Shown here: in pieces, positions 12,166 through 23,400 of the stretch | Layout: every line of letters begins with the position of its first letter | How positions within the stretch are numbered: position 1 is the stretch's first letter | Source: Larus michahellis | Lineage: Eukaryota > Chordata > Aves > Charadriiformes > Laridae | Assembly: GCF_964199755.1 (NCBI RefSeq) | Contig: NC_133907.1 | Span: forward strand, 2,423,001-2,487,000 | Reading direction: 5' to 3' | DNA: 64,000 nt | Translations under genes and position numbers: made by a program | The notes under the pieces: model-generated | What the model saw: the letters and a program-made list of their open reading frames with translations, nothing else | Database searches by the model: none | What the model was told of the DNA's origin: nothing

Positions 12166-12946
12166 TATTAATTCAAGGAAATCGGAGGCTCATTGGTCAT
12201 TGTTCCTTCCTCACCCCACTCCTTCCTGCCCCAGCCTTCACTCCCTTTGCCTCCACGCTCCCAGAGAAGGGCTGCTTCTGGTCTGTGCAAAGCCACTGAT
12301 TAAAAACAAGTGGCTGCATCCGGGGAGCCATCGAGGGAGGACAATTGAGCTGAACCCAGCTCGAGCTGCATCAGCATCAGCAGCAGCATCTCCGGCACTG
12401 CAGCAGCCTGCAAGAAGCCCTGGCCATGCCCACCAGCACAGCAGGGTCACTGGGGCACTTGCTTGCCAGACAGCCTGGAGCTTTCAGTGATTTTTTTTTT
12501 TTTTTTTTGTGATGCTGTTTTAATTCAGCCAGTGCAAGCCTTCTAATGAATCACATCTTGGTCAATTAGAAGTTTCCTGTGAGTCGTGCCTTCTTGGACA
12601 TTATTCCCGCCAGTGTAAATGCCATGCTTGGAGCCAAAATTGAGCTCTGTCAGCCAGGGAGAAACCCTCCCTATGTGCAAATGAGGGGAAAGTACCTGCA
12701 AAATCTGCTTCCTAGTGACAGGGCTTGAAAAACGCAAGTGTATTTTGCAGCCAGAGTGGCCGAGCGCAGGTAAAGGGCCTTCTCCTCCTCCCTTTCCCAG
12801 CCGGGTCCTCATCCCCGGTGACAAGGAATAAATCGGAATGTGGAAGGGGCGCTGGGCAGCGATGCCGGTGGAGCGGGTTCTCACTGCTGAAAACCCTTAG
12901 CAGGCAGCCAGCTGGCAGGGCTCCTTCCTGCCGCCCGTGGCTGCAG

Positions 12947-12994
12947 GGACGGACGGACGGACGGATGGATGGATGGATGGATGGATGGATGGAT
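12947..12994 (+). repeat. Compound microsatellite (GGAC)4(GGAT)8
   Basis: Four GGAC units (12947-12962) run directly into eight GGAT units (12963-12994). The uninterrupted tetranucleotide array is likely to vary in length between individuals. Confidence 0.95.
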
Positions 12995-13732
12995 AGGGAT
13001 GCAGGCGTTCGTGCTCGGCGCTTGGGAAACACCACCAACCCAGCCAGGCAGACCCCCAGGTCTGCCTTTCTCTCCTTACAAAGCTCAGGGGTTGGATTTT
13101 CCCCCATGGTGAATACCTTCGCCTCAGCACAGCTCCCCAGGCTGCTTTGGGTCCAGGACATCATTGCTTCTGTGTGGAACTGGGGGCAAGGAGGGATTTT
13201 ATCCTCCTTTCACTGTCAGGGTGAGGGAACAGCCACTTGCCAGCTGCAATTTCAATCTGCCTTCATCATTAGAGACTTCTAATTTGGCACTTAGCTTAGT
13301 TAAGGTAACAAACCCTGTTTTTCCACGGTGCCCAGGCTGAGTCCACCTTACTTTTCTGTTACCAAATATACGCCCAGTAATCAAAATGATTCATGGTACT
13401 TTAATGGACAGAGTAATACAGCCCCTTCCTCCACAACAGGGTCCTTTCTTCACTCCTGACAGCCATTCTTCCACCTAATCACTTGTTTTCTCCCCTTTTC
13501 TGAAGGAGCTCCCTTGGACAAAAATAACGCTGGACATGTAAGACATCATTGTGAATATCAATGAAGGGTTTTTTTCTTTTCCTTCTGCTCCCAGTTCCTC
13601 CTCTGGGCTAAAAGCAAATAGAGTCAGCTGTAGCTGACACAGAAGCTGATGAGGGAGGCACATTAGTTTGTTGGCCTGTCGGGGATTGCTTGTATAGCAG
13701 ACTTCAGATCCAGAGCCAAACTTCCCAGCTCC

Positions 13733-13761
13733 ATCTGGGACAGGATCTGGGACAGGATCTG
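13733..13761 (+). repeat. Short tandem duplication of a 12-mer
   Basis: The unit ATCTGGGACAGG occurs twice in perfect tandem, followed by a partial third copy (ATCTG). It is a small local duplication with no evident function. Confidence 0.9.
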
Positions 13762-16239
13762 ATTTTTTTTGTTGCTCATGCTCAAACATCCTACCTATTT
13801 TATTCCTTTTTTTTCTATTGGTGGAATTTCATTATAAGACCCTTTTTGTACTTATCTTTAAAACTAATCTGAAAAGTAGTATAATTTTTTTCCAGAAAGT
13901 TTAGCTGCTAATTTTCAAGCACAGAAGATACTGAGGCAACATAAAATTAACCTGGATCTTATTTCGATGGATGTGTATGAATTTGTAGTTACTAATTAGT
14001 TTATTCTAGTGGTTGCCTAGGGACCAGTGAACAGGACTTTGTTACATTCAGTACAGGAGACTGTCCCAGCAAGTAATATGTGCATATAAATATTTGCTGG
14101 ATCAAAGGTGCTAATTCTACAAAGCTAAAGAAAATTACATGCTGAATTGATTTGGAACAGTCTCTAGTGTATCAGTAGAAAAACCTTACATCTGCAATAC
14201 CCAGTGTTTTGGGGCTTTTTTTTGCAGGTGTTCCTGGCAACTACAAGCAGTAGGGTTAAAATCCAGAGATTTTTTTATGAAACTGCAGCACTGAGGTGGC
14301 CCGAGCCCATTCCCAGGCTCGGCAGATGCCTGAGCTCCATGCTGCGGTGTGAGGAGGTGGCACCCCAGCTGTGGGGGCAGTTGTCCTCCTGCTGTCACCT
14401 CTGGCAGCCCCGCGGCTCGTCCCCGTGCTGTGGGGCACAGGGCAGACGGGTCATCAGCAACAGGCGAAAAATACGTGTGGCCGGCACAGGAAACAGCCCT
14501 CTGCTGCCTGTTCATCCACAAAGCCAGCGACGTGGCGAGGGAACTGGTGCTGATGAGGGGAAACACCGTGCTACTGAATTAATAGCATCTAATTCACTAA
14601 ATAATGAAACTAATTTACCCGGCATCAGCAACACCACCATACTACCTGGGCAGGCGAAATGAAATCTGTATGACTTTCTGACTCGGCATGGGGAGCATCC
14701 GAAGAAAAATACCCTTCATGCTGTGGGCTGTGAGGAGCATCCCTTCCCCCTGCCTGGTGCAGACCCATCCCACGTAGATGCTTGTGATGGCGCGATCCTG
14801 GAGACAGAGAGAAGTTACCAAGGAAGCACTCAGACAGGTTAAACCTTACTCGCACGCCAATTCCGATCTTGCATCAATAACTATAATTAGCTTCTATTGA
14901 CTTCAATTTCCAGAGAGAAAGCATCACACAAGCCATTGAATTAATCTCTGATGTAAGTACTGCCATCCATAGATAGAAATTCGGCCCAAAGAGTTCGAGG
15001 TAACTTGCCATGCTGCTGTACACGTAGCTAAAACCAGACATTGTAATTAATTCTAAATAAGATGCTCTTCTGGCCAAGTTTGACAAATAAACATCTATTA
15101 GGCTATAAAGCATCATTGATCGTTGGCAGATGAACTGGCGGCAGCACGATGGTGCTTGGGCGCTGGGAAAACAGAGCATCTTCAGATCTGCTCCTCAAAC
15201 AGACAGCCCAAGCTCCTTGGATCTCAGTGGGAGTGGGTTCCTAACGTCAGGCTCCATGGGGGCTCTGGTGTCCCCCCACGGTGCCTCCCAAACCCTATAT
15301 AAGCATGGGGGGGATGGAAGCTGTGAGTCAAAGCTGATCCTTCCCCATATTCCCTGCTCTGGAGATGCAAAAAACCCATGGACTTTCATCCCAGGGAAGA
15401 CGGGACGGGATATGGAAGCGACCTAGTTTTGTCCGACTATTTTTATCCTGAGCACAACCTCCTGCTCATCTCTGCTCGGCTCCAGGAGCGGGAGTTTGCA
15501 GTGCCAAGAGTCATATCTGGAATTAGAAGAATTCAGGATTCAGCAGAGAGTATGTGAGAAAGCATGCTTTTTAAGAAACTTTCTGGCTTACTGCGGAAAG
15601 CCCCTTGTGCGCTCCGCATTCGGCTTTTAAGGTTTCACAACTCTGACCATGGAGATTTTCAAACCTTTATTTCACATCGAAGAGAAGTGGCTCAGCCCCC
15701 GAGCTGCCCTTGGCTGAACGGGTGCAGCTCCCAGGGAAATTGTCACTGAAGTGGAGGATACAGGCTATTGTGTCTTTTCCTTTCCATGCCGCTACAAAGA
15801 ACACGCTTATTCAGCCTTTTAACAGACTGGCTATTTCTACTTATTCAGCTTTTGCCATGTTCCTCATTATTTACAGATTCCTTTCTCTCTTGAATTGCTT
15901 TTCTTTGAGATTCTGGTTAAAATTCATGTGGTTTCAGCATTACCATGTTTTTCACTAAAGCCTTATCAGTGTTACCAATGTCTGCTTTTTTAATGTCTTT
16001 TTTATATTAAATAAATTTATGTGACGCTCTCTCACAATATCTTCCCTTTTTCAGCACCAGCAACTCAAAATACATTATTATCGTCAGTAGAATTCATGTC
16101 TATCTTGCGAGATGGGACAGGCTACAGGAAGAAACCTTTATTATTTCAGATTGTGGGAGAGTCAAATGTTTCCCAGTTTGCAGAGTGGTGTCTGGCTGAC
16201 TTGTAACTGGACATAGCATCCAGCATCCGCTTTCTGTTA

Positions 16240-17694
16240 TTTACCTGAAGTCATGGCTAACTGGGGAGGTCCCAATGGCCTGGAGGGTAGCAAATGTAGC
16301 ACCCATCTACAAGAAAGGCATAAAGGAGGATCCGGGAAACTATAGACCTGTCAGTCTGACCTCGGTAGCAGGGAAGGTCATGGAGCAGATCATCTTGAGT
16401 GCCATTACAAGTCATATAATGGACAAGCAGGGGATCAGGCCTAGTCAGCATGGGTTCATGAAAGGCAGGTCCTGCCTGACGAACCTGATCTCCTTCTTTG
16501 ACAAGACGACCTGGTTATTGGACGAGGGAAAGGCTGTGGATATTGTCTACCTTGACTTTCGAAAAGCATTTGACACTGTTCCCCACAGAATTCTCATGGA
16601 AAAACTGGAGGCTCATGGCCTGGATGAGCGTATGATCTGCTGGATCAAGCACTGGCTGGATGGACGGTCCCAAAGAGTGGTGGTCAATGGAGTTAAGTCC
16701 AGCTGGTGGCCAGTCACAAGTGGTGTTCCTCAGCGCTCAGTGTTGGGACCATTTCTGTTTAACATCTGTATTGATGACCTTGATAAGGAAGTCGAGTGTA
16801 TCATCAGTAAGTTTGCAGATGACACCAAGTTAAGTGAGAGTGTTGATCTGCATGAGGACAGGGAGGGTCTACAGAGAGACTTGGATAGATTGGACCGATG
16901 GGCCAATGCTAATGGTATGAGCTTCAACAAGGCCAAGTGCCGGGTCCTGCACTTGGGCCACAACAACCCCACGCATTGCTACAGGCTTGGGGAAGTGTGG
17001 CTGGAGAGCTGCCCGGCAGAAAAGGACCTGGGGGTTCTAATTGACAAGGGGCTGAACATGAGCCAGCAGTGTGCCCAGGTGGCCAAGAAGGCCAATGGCC
17101 TCCTGGCTTGTATTAGAAATGGCATGACCAGCAGAAGGAGGGAGGTGATTGTCCCCCTGTACTCAGCACTGGTGAGGCCACACCTTGAGTATTGTGTCCA
17201 GTTTTGGGCACCTCAATACGAGAGAGATCTCGAGGTGCTGGAGCGAGGGCAGAGGAGGGCAACGAAGCTGGTGAAGGGCCTGGAGAATAAATCTTAGAAG
17301 GAGCGATTGAAGGAGCTGGGACTGTTTAGTTTGAGGAAGAGGAGGCTGAGGGGAGACCTCATCACTCTCTACAACTACTTGAAAGGACACTGTAGAGAGG
17401 TTGGTGCTGGTCTCTTCTCACAGGTAATTAGTGATAGAACAAGAGGGAATGGGTTCAAGCTGAAGCAGGGTAGGTTTAGGCTGGACATTAGGAAAAAATT
17501 TTTCACAGAAAGAGTGGTCAGACACTGGAATAGGCTGCCCAGGGAGGTGGTGGAGTCACCATCCCTGAATGTGTTTAAGACTCATTTAGATGTGGTGTTA
17601 GGGGATATGGTGTGGGGAAGAACTTTGTAGAGTGGGGTTGATGGTTGGACTCTATGATCCCAAGGGTCTTTTCCAACCTAAATGATTCTATGAT
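16240..17694 (+). mobile_element. CR1 non-LTR retrotransposon, 5'-truncated, with most of the RT domain
   Basis: About 1.45 kb of CR1 in + orientation. A 340-codon frame (16275-17297) encodes the reverse transcriptase. Motif A is seen as [10 protein letters not shown] (aspartate at residue 94 of this frame), motif B as SGVPQ followed by SVLGP, and motif C as FADD at residues 180-183. Two lesions are visible. In motif B the usual Gly after SGVPQ is Arg (residue 154). A TAG at 17295-17297 replaces a Tyr codon of the family's NKSYEE stretch. The same frame then continues to 17630 with the C-terminal part. The 3' UTR ends near 17694 with a TGATTCTATGAT-type terminus. The 5' boundary is approximate because the element fades into unrecognised sequence. 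The endonuclease and ORF1 are absent, so this is a dead copy, although two of the three catalytic RT motifs look intact. Confidence 0.93.
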
Positions 17695-19000
17695 CCTCTC
17701 ACTTGGGAGGAGGGAGACTCTGCTACCGCAAGCTCTCTGAGGCAGAAAGTTTCTTTCCGTTCCCTGTTTGCCCAGCCTCCAGCACGGCGTGGCAGGGGTG
17801 TGCCGTCTTATAAGAATCACAATTAATATTTAACACAAAACCTGCGGGGAATGGGATGTGAAAAATCACCATCTCCACCTGGGCACGGCGCGGTGGTGGG
17901 GGCTGGTCCTGCCCCGGGCTGTGAGCTCCTGCCCCATCCCCATGACCTTCTTCTCTCTTGAACACGATTATTTCCCTTCTCCACTGATTTTGCAATTAGT
18001 GATGGTATGTTTAATCAATTGTTTTGATTCCTCGGTGTCGGGGGGGGGGCTTATCTGCCCAGAGATATTTTGGGATTGCTCCTTTGCTTTTAATTCACAC
18101 CCTGCCTTAATCCAAATTAGTTTTCAAGTGTGGACAAGCTGCGTACCCCTCGGAGGAGGAGAGAAGAGGCTTTTGTCTCTGCTCACATACCACTGGTGAA
18201 AGGCGATCAGTATTTTTGCTGTGAAGTGCCACATTTCCCTGCATTATCACTAGATCACAGACTCAGTGTTTTGTTTTTCCATTTTGCCCTTCCTCATTCT
18301 GTCGCAATTCAGGTTTGGTAAATCTGCCGCAGTGACAAGGTTTGCCTGGATCAGTTTTTCTAAGCAGATTGTGTTATTCTGCAGGAGGGGAGCAGTTGGG
18401 TTTATTACAGGTGGAGCTGACAGTTACACCTATGCCTCAGACAGTTGCTCAATATTTTCCACTGTAAACCCCCGTTTTAATTAATGTTGCAAAACTTTTG
18501 CCAGCAAAGCAAAATTTTCCATGCCCTCTCCTTTAAAAGGTAACTGCTCTCTCTCCTCGTTGCCAACACAGGAAGGAGGCAAATACGGAGCTAGACTCTT
18601 CTCCCTGTCCAGTTTTGTGGTTTTTGATTTTGGATTACTAGAGAGTAGCCTCTGAATATTTAAAAAAGGAAGAAATTGTCATTAGCCTTGCTTTTGCTAA
18701 GCACGAGCATTTAGCTCAAATGCCCACAAAATGCGTGGGGGAAGGGTTTTTGTGGCAGGCTCAGAAGGTTCACACCTTCCATGAAGACCTGAAAAAAACT
18801 ACTCAAATTCAGTATTGCTTGGTCATTGAATCAGTGGATTTCTCTTTCCATGATCCTTTTGGAGAACTCTTCCAGATCAGCTGCCTACTCATGACAAAGG
18901 CCTGTTCAGTCAGCAAATCATTAAATTGACACACACTTACTGTTGTGGGTCTTTGCTTAAAAGCAAAGTGGCTGATCTCCTGATGCACCTTGCTCTGCGC
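17695..19000. other. Intergenic region
   Basis: No gene is recognised. There is a G-run near 18040-18050 and otherwise mixed-composition DNA. The short frames are not protein-like. Confidence 0.55.
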
Positions 19001-19165
19001 ATAGAATCATGGAATTGTTTTGGTTGGAAAAGACCTTTAAGATCGAGTCCAGCCGTTAACCAGCACTGCCCCGTGTCCCTCAGCACCACGTCTGCCCGGC
19101 TTTGGAACACCTCCAGGGATGGCGACTCCACCACTGCCCTGGGCAGCCTGTTCCAGTACTTCCAT
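19001..19165 (-). mobile_element. CR1 3'-end fragment, reverse orientation
   Basis: Read on the - strand this is the CR1 3' end. The + strand begins with ATAGAATCATGGAATTGTTTTGGTTGGAAAAGACC, which is the complement of a CR1 terminus. It continues into the complement of the RLPRAVVESPSLEVF C-terminal coding tail, seen in the - strand frame at 18937-19218. It is the only one of the four CR1 copies in this orientation. It is short and degraded. Confidence 0.92.
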
Positions 19166-20149
19166 GCTTTGTAATCTTTTTTATTTTTCCCTTTTAAAGT
19201 CCTGGTTGCTGGTTCCAATGAGATTGCATTCGATCCTTACCTTTCAGGTATGAAAAGGGAGGGAGGTAGACATTTCAGTGGAAAAAAGTTTCAAATCTGT
19301 GATCACGGAAGAAGTCTAAGCATACGTGAAGGAAAACACCTTGCAGACTGAGAAATGAGGAGGTAAACAAAAAGAGCAGAACAGTTGTTATCTGAGAGAA
19401 ATGTTGAGTCAAATTAATTTGAAACTCCTGACTCACAGTTTTGATACTCCAGCAACACCTACAAATAGTCTCAATTGCTTTAGCACGCCAGCAGTTACTC
19501 TGATGTGAGGGGGATTATTATGAACTTACCTGCCGTTACCTGTTGTGTATGAGTAAGTGCAAGCTCAGGGCTGCAGAAACACAGGCACCTGCCAGCGAGC
19601 AACTCTACGCTGCCAGCCACCAGCCCACGGCTCGGCCGGCCATTTCTCTGGGCTTTCCAGACATCTGTCTACCCGGCTCAGAGCAGCTGGATGGACAGAC
19701 AGGGGTACCTCAGACACGGACTGGCAGGATACGAAGGATGTTGGGCGTTACTTGGATGAAGGAATGCCCCGATGTGCGATGCTCTGGTGTCTAGGCGTCA
19801 CACACCAAACCTCAGAGAGCTGACTAAATCGGCTAACGCTCCCAAACGCGCTGAAATCAATACTCATAAACAGGAAAACCACCCATACAACCCCTCCCCA
19901 CCCTACACCCACCTCCGCCTCAAACACGCGACATAGAAATACTGTTATCTCTTCCCCACCCCTCACTAAACACCTTGTCCTACATAGGCTATGGTGAGCC
20001 AAGCTTTCGCCCCACAGCTGGCTGCAGTATAGCCGTCCCATAAAGCACGCTGCGGCTGTGCCAGTACAGCACGATCTTGTGCGTTTATGCCCCGGAGACG
20101 GCACCGTCCCCCCCCGAAACGCGCCCGCTGAGGCCTCTCTGCGCAGCGG
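19166..20149. other. Intergenic region immediately upstream of the OSBPL2 promoter
   Basis: No gene is recognised. From about 19880 the + strand has a C-rich CACCC-type stretch (CCCCTCCCCACCCTACACCCACC), which could be an upstream Sp/KLF-binding region. The CpG-dense promoter begins after this. Confidence 0.5.
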
Positions 20150-20480
20150 GGGATGCCGGTGCCTCTCTCATCTGCATATCCTCGCCCCTCCGCCGCGCCA
20201 TTGGCCAGCAGTCACCCCTGCGGTGGTGCGGCCCGCGGCTGTGAGGCTCGGCGCCTGATTAGCATTCGCCCCGCCCCCGGGCAGTTGGGCGGGGAAGCTG
20301 GTTGGTCTCTTTGGAGACGGCGGGGCGCGGCCTCCCTCTGCGATTGGCGGAGCGGCGCGTCACTCGGCCCCCGCGAGGGCCGCACTTCCGCCTGGGTGTC
20401 AGCGGTGCCGGGGCGGACGCGGGGGGGGAGGGTGGGGGTGTGTGTGTTGCGGAGGGGCCGTCGTGGGAGCGCGGTGCAAG
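20150..20480 (+). promoter_or_regulatory. OSBPL2: OSBPL2 CpG-island promoter and non-coding exon 1
   Basis: A CpG-dense, TATA-less region continues as a CpG island to about 20,950. Visible elements: reversed CCAAT boxes (ATTGG) at 20200-20204 and 20343-20347; GC boxes at 20269-20278 and 20287-20294; and an ETS-type ACTTCCG at 20384-20390. Exon 1 is inferred to end at 20480, where GCAAG is followed by the donor GTAATG. Its 5' end is not determinable from sequence, but a start near 20390-20430 is expected from the position of the ETS site. A run matching the G-quadruplex pattern lies at 20421-20439, in the likely 5' UTR or core promoter. Exon 1 contains no recognised coding sequence; translation starts in exon 2. 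Confidence 0.8.
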
Positions 20481-23400
20481 GTAATGCCGCCGGGCCGCGC
20501 CGCCGCCCCTCCCCTCAGGACGGGCTCGGCTCCCCCCGCCTGAGGGAAGGGCGGGAGCGCCTCCCCTGGGCCCGGCGCGGCGTGGGGGTCCCCTCTCCGG
20601 TGGGCCGCTGACGGCTCTCCTCAGCGCCGTGGGCCGTCCTGTCAGCTCAGCCGGAGGCAGGCGGCGGTCAGCGGCTCGGGGGAGCGCCGCCAGCCCGGCG
20701 CCGCTCTCCTTTCCCCGGCGGAGGCGGGACCCGTGCCCCGCTGGGGCCGCAGGCCGGTGCAGCCGGGTCGGTGGCGCGTCGGGCTGAAGTGCCGTTGCGC
20801 CCCTGAGCCTCAGCGTGGGCGGCGGGCCCCGGGCGGCTCGGGCTGGGCGGCGGGAGCGTTCTCTCAGCCGTGGGGCTCTTCCGCGGGGACAGGGGAGGTG
20901 GCGGGGCTGAAGGACGTTGCTGCGCAGAGCGCGGGTTGCAGGCCAGTGGAGCTCTATCAGTCCCAGCGTAGGGACTTTTCCGATTTTCATTTTATTTTGT
21001 TTTCCTGCTTGCTTTTGGAGCTGGGTAGTTTAGCAAAAGAGTCTGCGACGCTCCGTTCCCAAGATGAATGTGTTGAGCTCAGCTTCAGCGCAGTACTGGA
21101 GCCTCAAGGGGCCTTTTAGGCCACAGCTGGAGCTCAGTGAGCAGTTAGGATTTATTTGAGTTGGGTTTTTTATTTTTTTTTTCCTTCTTCTTCAGTTACC
21201 TACTCAATGTTTCTCTTACAGAGCTCCTGAAAGGGAGACAAGCAAGATGGGAAAAATAGCGGGAAAAATAGCAGGAAAAAAGGCTTTTTTTTAAATAACA
21301 TGCCACCAGAACTTCTGCATGGTAACAAAGGTATAAATTATGTTGCCATTTATTTAATTTGGATATTAATCATGTTTTGCTATCTGTGTCTTTGGATTCA
21401 GGACTCCTTTTGGAAGCGGTTTGTTACTCTGCAGCACTTGCAGGCCAGAATTTCAGATGTAGGTTTGAAATCGCCTTCTGGTTTTTAAGTCTGCCATAGC
21501 CTTGTGTTTCCCCTCAGAAGTATCTGCCAAAGCATGTTCAATGCAAGCAGATATCGCTTTCATTTACTGTGAATTTTCTCAATTAAAATACATAGTCTTC
21601 ATTTAAGCTTTCAAAAAGGGAAAAGGAGATGCAGATCTGCAGTGTAGATTAGCATTTCGGTACCACTCCTCTCATAGTGTTTCCTTTTTCCAAGCTTATG
21701 CCTGCAAGAAAAAAATAAGTTGTTTCATTCCAATTTAACCTTCCAAAGTTCAGTAACTCCACGTTCACATTGACATCTGGGGGCAACCACATATATATCA
21801 TCTTACAAACTTTATACCAGTATGCTCTGGGACTTCTAAAACCTCAGGGCAATTTCTGGAAGCAGTGACTTGGGTAGCTTCCAAACATAAAGCACTGCGC
21901 CGTGGGATGGAAGTAGGAGAACTGGCTAAACTAGCATGGAAGCAAGAAATTCCGAGCAGTGATTTTCCCCTAAGTAATCCCCTGGGTTTTCAGTTACTGT
22001 AAACATAGCTTTTCTTAAAATAGTTGTCAAGTCATGCAAATGTTTGACCACGTGACAGAAAATTGAGGGCAATCTAGGATAAGTTTGGGAGTGATTCTTA
22101 ATGTTGTTGTCCTGAACCAACAGCACCTCATAATGAACCTGTAACTTCAGGGACTGCTTGACAGGAAACACTGAGACATCTGCTGTCCAGGAATAAATAT
22201 GCCATTTTTCTCCAAAACTAGCTCTTCAGCCATGCCAATATAATCTTATAAACAGAAGACGAAAGTTCAAGATAGAAAATTATGATTAGACAACAAACTC
22301 TATGCCTGCAAGTTGAAACTAGATAGGTTAAAAGTTTCACTTGATGCAATACTGAAAAGCAGTGCGGTGCATGTAGTAATTTGTTTGCTAACATTTATGC
22401 AAATGTGCTTGATTTGGTAACTGATCATGGAGGGTAATTTTCACTCTTGGATGGTTTCTTTAAATCAGTTTTAATAATGTTGCTGCTTTTTATGATACAT
22501 ACTTGCTTAAGCTGACGGGTCTTATGATTGAAATGTATTTCTTGCAGTCTTTCTTCTTGTGAATTCTACTGTGTGAAGTTCACACATGCTGACCTAGAAC
22601 AAAGGTGGAAAGCTTTGCTTTCTGTTAGTTTAGTGTTGGCTGGAAAACATACCAATTGGGTTTTTTTGCTTTGATAAGGCTATATTATTAAATCACTGTT
22701 TGTAGTGACAGTCAGATGATATTTTTTATTTTTTTTTTTTTGTGTTTGAAAGCAAGATTCACATGCAAGTACAGTGAATTTTTAAGCAGATAATTCATTA
22801 GCTTTGGTACTTGAAGTAACTTGTCCTTGAACAATGCAGTATTACCTTGTGCTACTTGATAACTAGAACTTCTGTTTACAAGTTGGCTTTTTTTCTAGCC
22901 CTTCGCTCAGTATCAGTTTTGTCGCCTGAATCATGAAGATATCTGATAAGAAATGTCTGTATTTGACGCTAATATGATGTTTTGAAAGAGACTAGCGTTT
23001 AGTCTCTTCTCTGTGAAATAACTAAAATATTTGGTTCTCTTACATTTTTTGGAAGAAATGCAGAAAATCAGACGTGCAAAGAATATGCATTAAATACGGA
23101 GTGCGCTACATCTTGAATGTTTTTGCTGAGTTTGAATATGTAACTGATCACAGAGGTATCTTCACCTTGCTGAATACATCGGAAAGTGAGAGCAATGGAA
23201 AAGAAGGTCACCCTGTATCTGCCACTTTGGAAGATACAGGACTTTGATATGTTTCCTGTTGCAAAAAAAATATAGGTTCTGTGTTATATCAGTTCTTTTA
23301 TGGTTTTTGTTATTTTATGGAATAGACTACTATAGAACTTGGAATTAAAGAATACATTATCTTGACTCTAGAATTCTTAATAATTACTTTGTAGAAGAAC

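Larger units (their letters stand above)
12166..16239. other. Intergenic region between CR1 copies
   Basis: No gene is recognised. It holds a T-run (12491-12508), a (GGAC)4(GGAT)8 microsatellite (12947-12994), a 12-bp tandem duplication (13733-13761) and an AT-rich island at about 14870-15130 with several TAATTA cores that looks like a candidate non-coding regulatory element. The frames at 14186-14662 on both strands are GC-rich chance ORFs. Confidence 0.6.

Noticed and set aside
12947-12994. CRISPR-like or satellite array
   Set aside because: It is a simple 4-bp microsatellite without spacers, and the genome is vertebrate.
1-20149. HRH3 (the mammalian upstream neighbour of OSBPL2)
   Set aside because: Searched the translated frames for receptor transmembrane segments on both strands and saw none; the gene may lie outside the window or be arranged differently.
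20259-20990. 243-codon - strand ORF across the OSBPL2 CpG island
   Set aside because: Extremely Arg/Pro/Ala-rich and lies in CpG-dense promoter DNA where stop codons are rare; no domain; overlaps a well-supported promoter and exon 1.
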